Shown here piece after piece: positions 7,209 to 15,458 of a DNA stretch of 25,458 nucleotides. Location of the stretch: NCBI GenBank assembly GCA_902803015.1, contig CADCOL010000106.1, forward strand, positions 1 to 25,458, in the 5' to 3' direction. The notes beneath the pieces were generated by a model. It made no database searches. It was given only the letters and a program-made list of their open reading frames with translations, and was not told the DNA's origin. The position numbers and the translations under genes were made by a program. This DNA comes from an uncultured Lachnospiraceae bacterium (GTDB lineage: Bacteria; Bacillota; Clostridia; Lachnospirales; Lachnospiraceae). Numbering within the stretch: position 1 is the stretch's first letter; each line of letters starts with the position of its first letter.

Positions 7209-9941
7209 TTACGTGATAAGCAGTCCCTGACGTCCTCTGTTTGCGGAGAATCGCCGGATCTGTGCCCGGATTTCGGGATCGATTTCGAGGACCGGTTCAA
7301 GTTCGGGACGTCCCGTGTAGAAGCCCTGAATATAGTCCACACCGAGGCTGATGACGGTACGAAGCTCCGCCATGGTTTCGACACCCTCTGCCAGAACGGC
7401 TATGTTGTTCTGGTTAGCGTAGCCGATAATGCTTTGTACAAAGTGACGTTTTCTGGCATTCGAATCGATACCGGAAATCAGCATGTAATCGATTTTTACA
7501 TATCTCGGATTGTATCGAAGAAGGTTGTTAACATTGGAATAACCGCTGCCGTAATCGTCCAGCGCAATCTCCAGACCGAGGTTCTCACAGTCCGCTTCGC
7601 GTTTTGTCAGCATCTCGTCGTCCAGCTCGGAACCTTCGGTATATTCGATTACGATTCTTCCCTGATGTCCTCTTAAACGAAGGAGCAGTTCGGCTTCGTC
7701 ATCCCCCTCCAGCTGATGGGCGGGAAGGCTGTTGATAAAGATTTTCTTCCCTTCGAAGATGCCGGAGCTTTCTTCCACATGGTTTAAAACTCCGTGAAAA
7801 GTGGCCTTCTCAATATCATAGAGTTTATCAATGTGTTCTGCGCATTTCAGAATCTCTATGGGAGACAGATGCAATTCTCCGTTGCTTCTCATTAAGGCTT
7901 CGTAGCCGTAAATTTCACCGGTTAAGGACGATACGATTGGCTGGAATGCATAGGAAATCAGACCTTCTTTTAAGATCTTCTCGACCTCGTCGCATTTTGC
8001 CATAAGCTCTTCGGAGTATTCGCTTAATGCTTCTTTCTTGCGCTGTTCTTTCTTCTTATTGTTCTTTGCGTTAACCGTTAAGTTGATTAAGAAATCCAGA
8101 TCCGGCATTTCGCCGAGTGTGGTTTCAATCATGTCATAGTGTAACAGGAAATTATGGGAATTCCCCGAAGAATCGTTAAACGTAAGTCCGTCTTTGGGAA
8201 TGCTTTCCGTAATCTGCGAATAACGCAAATCACAGTCGTCGCTTATGATACCGATCAGGAATTCGTCGTTGCTTAAGCGTCCGCAGACTTCGTCGTCCAT
8301 CGTACAACGGGAAATAAAAGCGGCCAGCGCGCGGATAGCCAAATCCCCGCTTTCGCGTCCATATGCTTCGTTTACCTCTTTTATATGATCGGCATCAAAC
8401 GCAAAGATGGAGAGTGTTTTGTGGCTTCCGATGTTGCGCTCGCAGAGTTCTTTTAAGTTAGTATGGAATCCCTGATAGTTATAAAGACCGGTTTGGGAAT
8501 CACGAACCTGGTCGGATTTGATTTTGGAAATCAGCTGGATTAAGGCCTTCTGCTGATAGAATGCCTCAATGCCGAGATTGATGTTGCGCATCCAGACACG
8601 GTGTGTAATATTGTAAAGGCGTATTTCTTTTTCAAGATTTAATACAGCATATCCGAAACTGATATCCTCAAAGAACAGGGGAGTAAAAATAAAAGTCGTC
8701 GGATAATCGCGTTCTTCCTCCAGTGCGGGAATCATAACAGAGGTGTCAAAACTGCGGTCAAGATTTACGGCATCCGAATCCTCCGTGGGAGGAGTATCCT
8801 TACATTCCACCACCATGTTCATTCGTTCGGAATATCCTTTTCTTCTGGCATTTTCACCGATAAAAGAAGAGGGATTTAAGAAATTCTCGTTAAAGCATAA
8901 CCAGAGGCGATGGAACGGACGAATCTGGTAGGAATAGTGCGCAAGCACACGGAAGAACTGCTCATAATCGGTCTGACAGAGCATATCTTCGGTAATATGG
9001 TTAAAATCGGAATAGTAGCTTTGCGAAGAACGGTCGCTTTTCCATTCTTCACGATTCACTCGTTTATATGCGGGCTGGTAGTCCGTGCAACCGCAACTGC
9101 CTCCAATCAGAAGGTTTGTTTTTAATTCACGCTTCAAAACGGTGGTTCCGGAAATGGCCGCATACAGACTGTCAAAGCAGTCGCGTCCGAGTTCTGCGGC
9201 AGGAATCTCTGCGGAAGTTAAAGGAAGGGGTGAGGTACGGCCTTCTTCCGTGGAATCATAACCGATTACAGCGATATCCTTCGGAATCTCCAGACCCTGC
9301 TCGGTAAGATAGGAAGCCAGACCGATTGCCATATAATCGTTTGCGCAGGCAACCGCTTCCGGCATATCGTCCCGGTGTGCCAAAAGCTTTTCGGCAAATT
9401 CCGTTCCGCCATCGTACCAGTAGTTTCCGTGGTCAACCCAGTCTTCGCGAACAGGCAGATTATGTGCCTTCATGGCATCGTAAAAACCGTTTAATCTCTG
9501 AATTGAATGCGGATGCCCTTTTTTGCCGCTTAAGAATGCGATACGCTTATATCCGTGCACGGTAATCAGGTGTTCCACCAGATCCCTCACCGGGGTATAG
9601 TGATCCATCAGGATGTAAGGAAATACATCATTTTCCTTGTCTGCGACGATGACAGGACCGTGGAAGTTTTCTTTTAAATTCTTAAGAATGATTTCATCCA
9701 GACCCGGTGTCTGAAGCGTATCGAGCAACACAACAAAACCGGCAAAACTGTCGTAGCGGATCAGAGAGTAAATATTGGAATCTCCGACGTTACGCATTCC
9801 CGTTTGCTGGTATTTCTGGTACATGGAAAAAACGCATAAGTCAAAATCCTTCTTATACGCTTCCTCCATAAAGGCATGCATAAACTGCCTTTGCATATGC
9901 TCTTCCGGTTGTGCCAAAATGACACCGATACGCTGTCTCAT
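7209..9941 (-). CDS. LacI-type sensor / degenerate GGDEF / EAL protein, predicted c-di-GMP phosphodiesterase
   Basis: This 910-residue soluble protein has no signal peptide or membrane helix. Residues 1-285 form a periplasmic-binding-protein-like fold of the LacI/GalR ligand-sensor type (MRQRIGVILAQ start, GYKRIAFLSG, ANDYMAIG, DIAVIGYDS) but lack the DNA-binding helix-turn-helix. Residues 310-470 are an unassigned, possibly GAF-like region ending in a helix. The GGDEF domain (480-615) carries RLSNDEF (555-561) instead of RxGGDEF, so cyclase activity is unlikely. The EAL domain (655-885) keeps the key motifs: YEALMRS (680-686), FINSLP, VIEYTE, ALDDYGSGYS, YVKID, LAEGVE and YIQGF. It is therefore predicted to hydrolyse c-di-GMP to pGpG in the cytoplasm, perhaps under control of a sugar bound by the sensor. 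AAGGA precedes the start. It has its own promoter and is transcribed away from the solute-binding lipoprotein gene. Confidence 0.9.
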   Translation of the reverse strand: MRQRIGVILAQPEEHMQRQFMHAFMEEAYKKDFDLCVFSMYQKYQQTGMRNVGDSNIYSLIRYDSFAGFVVLLDTLQTPGLDEIILKNLKENFHGPVIVADKENDVFPYILMDHYTPVRDLVEHLITVHGYKRIAFLSGKKGHPHSIQRLNGFYDAMKAHNLPVREDWVDHGNYWYDGGTEFAEKLLAHRDDMPEAVACANDYMAIGLASYLTEQGLEIPKDIAVIGYDSTEEGRTSPLPLTSAEIPAAELGRDCFDSLYAAISGTTVLKRELKTNLLIGGSCGCTDYQPAYKRVNREEWKSDRSSQSYYSDFNHITEDMLCQTDYEQFFRVLAHYSYQIRPFHRLWLCFNENFLNPSSFIGENARRKGYSERMNMVVECKDTPPTEDSDAVNLDRSFDTSVMIPALEEERDYPTTFIFTPLFFEDISFGYAVLNLEKEIRLYNITHRVWMRNINLGIEAFYQQKALIQLISKIKSDQVRDSQTGLYNYQGFHTNLKELCERNIGSHKTLSIFAFDADHIKEVNEAYGRESGDLAIRALAAFISRCTMDDEVCGRLSNDEFLIGIISDDCDLRYSQITESIPKDGLTFNDSSGNSHNFLLHYDMIETTLGEMPDLDFLINLTVNAKNNKKKEQRKKEALSEYSEELMAKCDEVEKILKEGLISYAFQPIVSSLTGEIYGYEALMRSNGELHLSPIEILKCAEHIDKLYDIEKATFHGVLNHVEESSGIFEGKKIFINSLPAHQLEGDDEAELLLRLRGHQGRIVIEYTEGSELDDEMLTKREADCENLGLEIALDDYGSGYSNVNNLLRYNPRYVKIDYMLISGIDSNARKRHFVQSIIGYANQNNIAVLAEGVETMAELRTVISLGVDYIQGFYTGRPELEPVLEIDPEIRAQIRRFSANRGRQGLLIT

Positions 9942-9976
9942 AGGAAATCCTTAAACAAAAAATTTATCCATAATCC

Positions 9977-10005
9977 ATTATATCGCATCGGTCATAGGAT
10001 GTCAT
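9977..10005 (-). promoter_or_regulatory. Promoter of the GGDEF/EAL gene
   Basis: Read on the minus strand, ATGACA (10005-10000) and TATAAT (9982-9977) are 17 nt apart, differing from the sigma-A consensus by one base. Transcription would start near 9970, about 29 nt before the start codon. The TTAACA direct repeat directly adjoins the -35 box. Confidence 0.8.
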
Positions 10006-10021
10006 GTTAACATACTGTTAA
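10005..10021 (-). promoter_or_regulatory. PhoP/OmpR-type direct repeat next to the GGDEF/EAL promoter
   Basis: On the minus strand the sequence reads TTAACA-GTATG-TTAACA, two identical hexamers 11 bp apart. This matches the form of the PhoP box of Bacillus subtilis (TT[ACT]ACA repeats, 11-bp period). It ends exactly at the -35 hexamer, where a response regulator could contact RNA polymerase. Binding by the response regulator encoded at 12630 is inferred from proximity. The same bases also form the palindrome ATGTTAACAT (10004-10013). Confidence 0.55.
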
Positions 10022-10022
10022 G

Positions 10023-10053
10023 AAAAATCGAATAAAATGAACTTTCGATTTTT
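10023..10053. repeat. Inverted repeat in the divergent intergenic region
   Basis: AAAAATCGAA (10023-10032) and TTCGATTTTT (10044-10053) form a perfect 10-bp inverted repeat around an 11-nt centre. The arm centres are 21 bp apart, two helical turns, as in an operator for a dimeric protein. It could also fold as a weak AT-rich hairpin. It lies between the two divergent promoters. Confidence 0.6.
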
Positions 10054-10097
10054 GTTGATTATTACCAAAGGAGTTCTTTTTCATGTCAAAAAAGGTC

Positions 10098-10118
10098 ATC
10101 TTAAACAAATCTTAAACA
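10098..10118 (+). promoter_or_regulatory. PhoP/OmpR-type direct repeat upstream of the solute-binding lipoprotein gene
   Basis: ATCTTAAACA occurs twice (10098-10107 and 10109-10118), giving TTAAACA cores with an exact 11-bp period on the plus strand. It is centred about 50 bp before the likely transcription start of the lipoprotein gene, a normal activator position, and resembles the TTAACA pair facing the other way at 10005-10021. Confidence 0.5.
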
Positions 10119-10146
10119 TTTGCATACTTTTTTCTTAATACGGGGG

Positions 10147-10155
10147 TGGTATATT
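10147..10155 (+). promoter_or_regulatory. Candidate extended -10 of the lipoprotein/two-component operon
   Basis: TGG-TATATT has the TGn extension and a near-consensus -10, about 56 nt before the start codon. No good -35 hexamer lies 17 nt upstream (only a T-rich run), consistent with a promoter that needs an activator bound at the adjacent TTAAACA repeats. Confidence 0.4.
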
Positions 10156-10210
10156 ATGGCAGTGTCGAAAGCATGGTCCGGTTGTTGCGGACCGTATAAG
10201 GAGGAATAAA

Positions 10211-12592
10211 ATGCGTAAAAGAGGAATCATCAAATCCGCACAGTGTCTTGCTCTTGCGGCCTGCACTCTGACGGTGGGAGTTTTGTCGGGATGCTCCGGA
10301 AATAAAGAGGACAGCGGTCTGGTTGCCAAAGCGCTGAATGAAAGCGGGGCAGGCAGCGCAGTATTTAAAAAGGATATGGAAATCGATCCCGGATTTATCC
10401 CCGAGGTAATCGATGTAAGAGGAGAGGAAGTGCTTTTCTTTGCGAATGATTCTTCGGAAGGCCTTGTATATGAAGAGAAACCGATTGACGAAAACTCGCA
10501 GGAAGTTGTCTTAGCCGGCGGAGAAGACGAAGAGGAATCCGACAAAGAGAATCCGGAGGGCGACGGTGAAGAAGACGCAAACGGCGGCGACTGTAAATTC
10601 GCAATTTACGATTCCGATTTGAAAAAGAAAAGCGAAGGCACCTACCATTATGACGGACAGGGATTTATCAATTCGGCATTTCTTTTACCGGACGGAAATA
10701 TCGGGATTCTGTTCATGACATACAACGAAAAAGATGATGCCATGAAAGCGTGGATCGTGAAAACGGACCGAAACGGCAAAGAGCTTGCGAAAGCCGAAGT
10801 AAACGAAAAAACAGATTATATCCGGAGCGTTGCGGTATCAGACGATTGGATTGCGCTGTACGATTATCAGAATGTACTGCTCTTTGACAAGGATTTTAAT
10901 TATAAAGGAAAAGTGCAGGGCGATGATTTTAACGGCGGATTTGCAAATGAAGAAGGTAAAATCTTTGCCGGATATTACGGGAACAACGGATTCGAAATCG
11001 CCGAAATCGATCCGGATGCGAAAAAACTCGGTACACCTGTTTTAAAAGATAATAATCACATATATGATCCAAAATCAGCTCCCGGATACGACTGCATCGG
11101 ACAGAGCTCGGAGGCAATTTACGGATGGGATTTAGCAAGCGGCAAAGAAGAAAAAATCATGGATTATACGGCTTCCGGAGTTATTTATGATGATGTTGTG
11201 ACATTCGCCATGCTGAATGCGGAACAAATGCTCTTTATCATGCGTGAGGACAACAGGCAGAAAGCAGTCGCATACAGAAAAGTTCCCGAGGAAGAACTGG
11301 CAAACAAAAAGACCTTAACCGTTGGGAGTTTATATGGGTTTCCGTCCTCTGTCCGTACGGCGATTATTGATTTTAATGAGAAAAATGACGAGTATCAGAT
11401 TCGTACCGTAGATTATTCGGAGCTTTTGACGGGCGAGGATAATGCGGAAGGTTTTCAGGAAGTGGAGAAGCAGTTTAAGAATGATATTCTGACCGGAAAC
11501 GGCCCCGACTTAATTCTGACGCAGGGAATGACGGAATTTGATTCTTACGTGGACAAGGGTGTTTTCGAAGATTTGCTTCCTTACTTTGAAAAGAACGGCA
11601 TGAAAACGGAGGATTACCTGGAGAATACGATAAAAGCCGGTTCCAAGAACGGAAAACTCTATGTGGCGATTCCGGACTTCTATGTAGTCGGATGCTATAC
11701 GCCGAAGGAGAATCTGAACGCGCAGGGCGGAATGCGTGTAAGCGATTTGCAGGCGCTTGAAAAGAAATACGGATGTGAAGGTTACGGAGAGATGTATGCA
11801 ACCAGGGAAGGAATTATAGCGCAGGCCGTAATCGGAAGGGCAGGTTCGTTTGTGGACGTCGAAAACCGCAAATGCAATCTGGACAGCGATGAATTCAGAG
11901 CATTCCTGGAATGGCTGAAAACCTATCCGGGGCAGGAGGATTTTGAAAAATTCTACGACAATCACAATCTGGATTATTACACGGCATTAAGCGATCATAA
12001 GTCGGTCGTAAGTCTGCAGTCTTTCTACAACTTCAGAGATTATCACCTGACGGTTTATGAACTTTTTGACGGAAAGAATTGTGCGATTGTTCCGTATCCT
12101 TCCTTTGCAGAGACTCCGCGCGGAAAAATCGGATCGGACAGCGGTATCGCACTCTATTCGAAATCAAAAGAGAAGGATATGGCATTTGATTTTATCCAAA
12201 CGCTGTATTCCGATGAGGTACAGGAAGCCAGAATCGAAAAAGAGAGATATTATTACGGATTCCCGTCGAAGAAAACCGCATTTGAAAGGGCAACGGAAAT
12301 TGCCAAGGAAAAACCGTACTACATCGATCCGCAAACCGGCGAGAAAGAGTATTACGATGAGTATTATTACAGGGGTGACAAGGAAGGTCTTCTTCCGGTT
12401 ATGACGGATGAGGAAATAAAGATTCTGAAAGACTACATCGCCATTTGCGACGACTGGGACGGCAATTACTACAGCTCGGATCTTTTAAATCTGATTGTTG
12501 AAGAGGCGGCGCCTTATTTCGCAGACCAGAAGGACTTAAAAGAAGTTTCGCAAATTATGCAGAGTCGTGTTAGTATTTATCTGAAAGAATAG
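10211..12592 (+). CDS. Large extracellular solute-binding lipoprotein with N-terminal propeller-like region
   Basis: This 793-residue protein begins with a lipoprotein signal (hydrophobic core, then VLSGC with Cys28 as lipidation site). Residues 30-95 are acidic and low in complexity. Residues 115-365 contain repeated short beta-strand units with Asp/Gly turns (such as LLPDGNIGILFM and VSDDWIALYDYQ) resembling a WD/PQQ-like propeller; this is a fold guess. From about 367 (LTVGSLYGF) it follows family-1 extracellular solute-binding proteins, with NGPDLILTQG, DLLPYFEKNG and NGKLYVAIPDF. It should sit on the outer face of the membrane and bind a carbohydrate or similar ligand. No permease or ATPase is adjacent; instead a response regulator and a histidine kinase follow, so a ligand-sensing role is plausible. 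A GGAGG ribosome binding site lies 8-12 nt before the start. Confidence 0.85.
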   Translation: MRKRGIIKSAQCLALAACTLTVGVLSGCSGNKEDSGLVAKALNESGAGSAVFKKDMEIDPGFIPEVIDVRGEEVLFFANDSSEGLVYEEKPIDENSQEVVLAGGEDEEESDKENPEGDGEEDANGGDCKFAIYDSDLKKKSEGTYHYDGQGFINSAFLLPDGNIGILFMTYNEKDDAMKAWIVKTDRNGKELAKAEVNEKTDYIRSVAVSDDWIALYDYQNVLLFDKDFNYKGKVQGDDFNGGFANEEGKIFAGYYGNNGFEIAEIDPDAKKLGTPVLKDNNHIYDPKSAPGYDCIGQSSEAIYGWDLASGKEEKIMDYTASGVIYDDVVTFAMLNAEQMLFIMREDNRQKAVAYRKVPEEELANKKTLTVGSLYGFPSSVRTAIIDFNEKNDEYQIRTVDYSELLTGEDNAEGFQEVEKQFKNDILTGNGPDLILTQGMTEFDSYVDKGVFEDLLPYFEKNGMKTEDYLENTIKAGSKNGKLYVAIPDFYVVGCYTPKENLNAQGGMRVSDLQALEKKYGCEGYGEMYATREGIIAQAVIGRAGSFVDVENRKCNLDSDEFRAFLEWLKTYPGQEDFEKFYDNHNLDYYTALSDHKSVVSLQSFYNFRDYHLTVYELFDGKNCAIVPYPSFAETPRGKIGSDSGIALYSKSKEKDMAFDFIQTLYSDEVQEARIEKERYYYGFPSKKTAFERATEIAKEKPYYIDPQTGEKEYYDEYYYRGDKEGLLPVMTDEEIKILKDYIAICDDWDGNYYSSDLLNLIVEEAAPYFADQKDLKEVSQIMQSRVSIYLKE

Positions 12593-12629
12593 TATGAGTA
12601 AACCTCAAAAAATCCAGGGAGTCTGAAAC

Positions 12630-13319
12630 ATGTATAATCTGTTAATTTGCGATGATGAAAAAGATATTGTAAATGCATTAAAAATATATCTGGCGGGTCC
12701 GGACATCAAATTCTTCGAAGCGTTTAACGGGCGTGAAGCCATAGAATGCATAAAGGAAAACGAAATCCATCTGGTACTTTTGGATGTGATGATGCCGGAA
12801 ATGGACGGCATCACTGCGCTTTCGAAGATTCGGGAATTCAGCAACATTCCGGTCATCATGCTTTCGGCAAAGAGTGAGGAAACGGATAAAATTTTAGGCC
12901 TGAATGTCGGCGCGGATGACTACATTACGAAACCGTTCTTTCCCGTGGAAGTAACGGCAAGAGTCCGCTCGGCGCTGCGCCGGTACTTTGAACTCGGCAG
13001 CAGGGTGGCAAAGAAGGAAAGCTATGTCATTGGCGGAATCGAGCTGGATGACGCGGCAAAAACCCTTACGGTGGACGGAGAAGAAGTAACTTTAACACCG
13101 AAGGAATTTGAGATTCTGAAACTGTTAATGGCAAAACGCGGCCGGGTTGTTTCGCCGAAAGAGATTTATGAAGAAATCTGGCAGGAGGAGCTTCCGTACG
13201 GAAGCGAAAGAACCGTGGCGGTACATATCCGTCATATCCGCGAAAAAATCGAGATCAATCCCAACGAACCGAGATACTTAAAAGTGGTATGGGGACAGGG
13301 ATACAAGATGGAAGGGTAA
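12630..13319 (+). CDS. OmpR/PhoB-family response regulator
   Basis: This 229-residue protein has a receiver domain with acidic residues ICDDE (7-10), the phosphoacceptor Asp52 in LLDVMMPEMDG, and Lys101 in YITKPF. A winged-helix DNA-binding domain follows (about 130-228), with the LTPKEFEILKLL and RTVAVHIRHIREKIE helices and the final VWGQGYKMEG wing. It is most like VanR/WalR/PhoP-type regulators, which bind direct repeats with an 11-bp period; such repeats occur at 10005-10021 and 10098-10118. It lies 37 nt after the lipoprotein gene with an AGGGAG ribosome binding site, and 4 nt before the kinase gene, so all three genes form one operon. Confidence 0.95.
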   Translation: MYNLLICDDEKDIVNALKIYLAGPDIKFFEAFNGREAIECIKENEIHLVLLDVMMPEMDGITALSKIREFSNIPVIMLSAKSEETDKILGLNVGADDYITKPFFPVEVTARVRSALRRYFELGSRVAKKESYVIGGIELDDAAKTLTVDGEEVTLTPKEFEILKLLMAKRGRVVSPKEIYEEIWQEELPYGSERTVAVHIRHIREKIEINPNEPRYLKVVWGQGYKMEG

Positions 13320-13323
13320 AGGA

Positions 13324-15333
13324 ATGAACGAAAAAGGGAAGAATAAAGGAAGAGGGAAAATCGCACTGTTCTTTGCAAGCATTTTCTTCGGAATTCTGCT
13401 GGTGCTTTCCGGGCTTTCATTTATGGAATACTATGACTACGGATACTACAGCAGTACATTTGAAGATATCGTAAACGAAAAATACCAGCGTATTGCGATG
13501 CTGAACGGAAACCAGATTGAAGCTTATATTCAAAGAGGTGACCGCGAGGCGGCGACGGAATTCTGCAATGACAGAAATATTGCATACCTGCAGATCAGAA
13601 CGGGCGGGTTCCCGAACCGACAGATTTATACCTATGAAAGAGATGCCTCAAGTGGGCAGACCATCAGCGTTACAATCGGCGAGACCGTGATGGATGATGA
13701 GGACGTATACTATTACTCGGAAAACGAAGTAACGGTTGTTTTGATGGAAGACCTGCCGATTCAGGATGCATACCGGGAAGCATATAACCAGACAAAAACA
13801 TTCTATGATTACAGATACATAGTGGTTCTTGCGGGTGTAGTATCCCTGATTCTGTGTATTTTATGTATGGTGCTTCTTTTCTGCCAGATCGGTTACGTTC
13901 CGGGAAAAGAAGGCGTGCAGGAGAACTGGTTCAGCAAGATTCCGTTTGATGTGGTAACGCTTGCGGCAGGACTGGTTATAAGCTTCGGATTCATTCTTTT
14001 GTGGGAAAATTTTGTCAATGACACTTTTTCGATGGGAATCGTGGCAGTTTTGTGTGTCGTTACGGCATATCTGTGGACTCTGAACCTGGCACACCGGATC
14101 AAACTCGAGAATGTATTCGGGAACACATTGCTTGCAAAATTCTTCCGTCTGCTCGGAAGGCTGTTTCGGAATATCCCGCTTATCTGGAAGGCAGTCCTGA
14201 TTATTGCCGGAATTGCAATTGCCGAGATTTGCGTATTTTTCTTAGGCTATGCGTTCGGAGAGCTGGAGGAAGCACTGGTTTTGTTTGCTCTGGCCTGGGG
14301 CTTCCGGATGATTATCCTTTGCCCGGTTACTCTCTACATTGTTCTGATGATGAAACTCCTTTTCAAAGGCGGAAAGGAACTGGCATCCGGCAATACGGAA
14401 TACCGCGTGAATCCGGGACCGTTATTCGGCGAGTATCGTAAGCACGCAGAGAATCTGAACAATCTTTCCGACGGTATTAACAAAGCCGTCGAAGAGCGTA
14501 TGAAGAGTGAGCGCATGAAGACGGAACTGATTACGAATGTTTCGCATGATATCAAAACTCCTTTAACTTCGATTATTAATTATTCGGATTTAATCGGCAG
14601 GGAAGCGGAGAGTATGTATACTCCCGATGCTGAAGAGAACGGACATGTTCAAAATATTAAAGAGTACGCCGGTGTTCTTCATAACCAGTCCGGCAAGTTA
14701 AAACGCCTGATGGAAGATTTGATTGAAGTATCCAAAGCCAACAGCGGAAATCTGGAAGTTTCCCTTGAGACGCTTGAACTCGGAACCATGCTCGAACAGG
14801 TTGCGGGTGAATACGAAGGACGCCTTGAATCACAGAATCTGGAGCTGATTATCAATAAGCCGGACAGTGATGTGTTTGTGACGGCGGATCGCGGAAAATT
14901 GTGGCGCATTATGGATAATCTGATGCAGAACATATATAAATATGCACACCCCGGAACAAGGGTTTATGTCGGCATGCAGGAGAACGGTGCGGCAGGCAAC
15001 GGCATGGCGGAGGTCGTGTTTAAAAACACATCGCATGAACCTCTAAATCTTTCTCCCGAGGAACTGACGGAACGTTTTACAAGAGGAGACTCATCACGTC
15101 ATAAGGAAGGAAACGGTCTCGGTCTCGCAATCGCCAAGGCGATGGCGGAACTTCAGAGCGGCGAACTTCGAATCGAGGTGGACGGAGATCTGTTTAAAGT
15201 AACAGTGGCATTGCCGGTAGCCGCAAAGGACGAAACCGAAATTTCGCCGGACACAACTGCGACAGAAGAAATTGCAGCAACAGCAGAAACTGCAGCAATT
15301 GCAGAAACTGCAACAGAAACCGAAGTACTGTAA
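13324..15333 (+). CDS. Membrane sensor histidine kinase, partner of the OmpR-type regulator
   Basis: This 669-residue kinase has one N-terminal helix (12-32), an extracytoplasmic loop of about 130 residues, and five further hydrophobic segments (about 165-188, 209-228, 237-256, 286-310, 317-347). A linker leads to the HisKA domain with His408 in NVSHDIKTPLTSI. The ATPase domain has the N-box DNLMQN (531-536) and a GNGLGLAIA loop near 596-604. The classical DxGxG box is replaced by FKNTS, as in many Firmicutes VanS-like kinases. The C-terminus adds a tail of some 35 residues rich in Ala, Thr and Glu. It should phosphorylate the regulator encoded 4 nt upstream. The extracellular loop could contact the lipidated solute-binding protein of the same operon; that is inference from gene order. 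Confidence 0.92.
   Translation: MNEKGKNKGRGKIALFFASIFFGILLVLSGLSFMEYYDYGYYSSTFEDIVNEKYQRIAMLNGNQIEAYIQRGDREAATEFCNDRNIAYLQIRTGGFPNRQIYTYERDASSGQTISVTIGETVMDDEDVYYYSENEVTVVLMEDLPIQDAYREAYNQTKTFYDYRYIVVLAGVVSLILCILCMVLLFCQIGYVPGKEGVQENWFSKIPFDVVTLAAGLVISFGFILLWENFVNDTFSMGIVAVLCVVTAYLWTLNLAHRIKLENVFGNTLLAKFFRLLGRLFRNIPLIWKAVLIIAGIAIAEICVFFLGYAFGELEEALVLFALAWGFRMIILCPVTLYIVLMMKLLFKGGKELASGNTEYRVNPGPLFGEYRKHAENLNNLSDGINKAVEERMKSERMKTELITNVSHDIKTPLTSIINYSDLIGREAESMYTPDAEENGHVQNIKEYAGVLHNQSGKLKRLMEDLIEVSKANSGNLEVSLETLELGTMLEQVAGEYEGRLESQNLELIINKPDSDVFVTADRGKLWRIMDNLMQNIYKYAHPGTRVYVGMQENGAAGNGMAEVVFKNTSHEPLNLSPEELTERFTRGDSSRHKEGNGLGLAIAKAMAELQSGELRIEVDGDLFKVTVALPVAAKDETEISPDTTATEEIAATAETAAIAETATETEVL
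15265..15320 (+). repeat. Low-complexity repeat encoding the kinase C-terminal Ala/Thr/Glu tail
   Basis: Short imperfect units of the type gca-gaa-act-gca and gca-aca-gca recur and encode ATEEIAATAETAAIAETATE at the end of the histidine kinase. The repeats lie after the ATPase domain and are not expected in the family core. They look like a recent low-complexity extension. Confidence 0.6.
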
Positions 15334-15396
15334 ACCGTGGGGCAAAGCATCGAAGCCTGAGCCGGCAAATCCGTGCTGGAATCGGGCCCCGGAATA

Positions 15397-15405
15397 TGCT
15401 ATACT
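15397..15405 (+). promoter_or_regulatory. Candidate extended -10 promoter of the sugar-sensor operon
   Basis: TGC-TATACT matches an extended -10 with one mismatch in the hexamer. The start of transcription would be near 15411, giving a leader of about 117 nt that includes the strong hairpin at 15429-15455. The -35 position (TGGAAT near 15377) is poor. Confidence 0.45.
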
Positions 15406-15428
15406 ACAATATGGAATTCATTTAAAAC

Positions 15429-15458
15429 AGTGAGAGGTATTTACTACCTCTCACTTTT
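15429..15458 (+). terminator. Strong hairpin: terminator of the upstream operon or leader attenuator
   Basis: AGTGAGAGGTA (15429-15439) and TACCTCTCACT (15445-15455) form a perfect 11-bp stem with a 5-nt loop, followed by only four T. If the promoter at 15397 is real, the hairpin lies in the leader of the next gene and could attenuate it. Otherwise it ends the two-component operon, which stops about 95 nt upstream. Confidence 0.6.

Noticed and set aside
7137..7676. Plus-strand reading frame of 179 codons at the end of the GGDEF/EAL gene
   Set aside because: It runs antisense to the conserved EAL domain, starts in a terminator hairpin, and its product resembles nothing known.
10004..10013. 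Palindrome ATGTTAACAT as a separate operator
   Set aside because: It is explained by one unit of the TTAACA direct repeat read together with its flank; a separate role is not needed.
13861..14126. Overlapping minus-strand reading frames of 77 codons in the kinase membrane region
   Set aside because: They are shadows of a clear plus-strand histidine kinase with full domain motifs.
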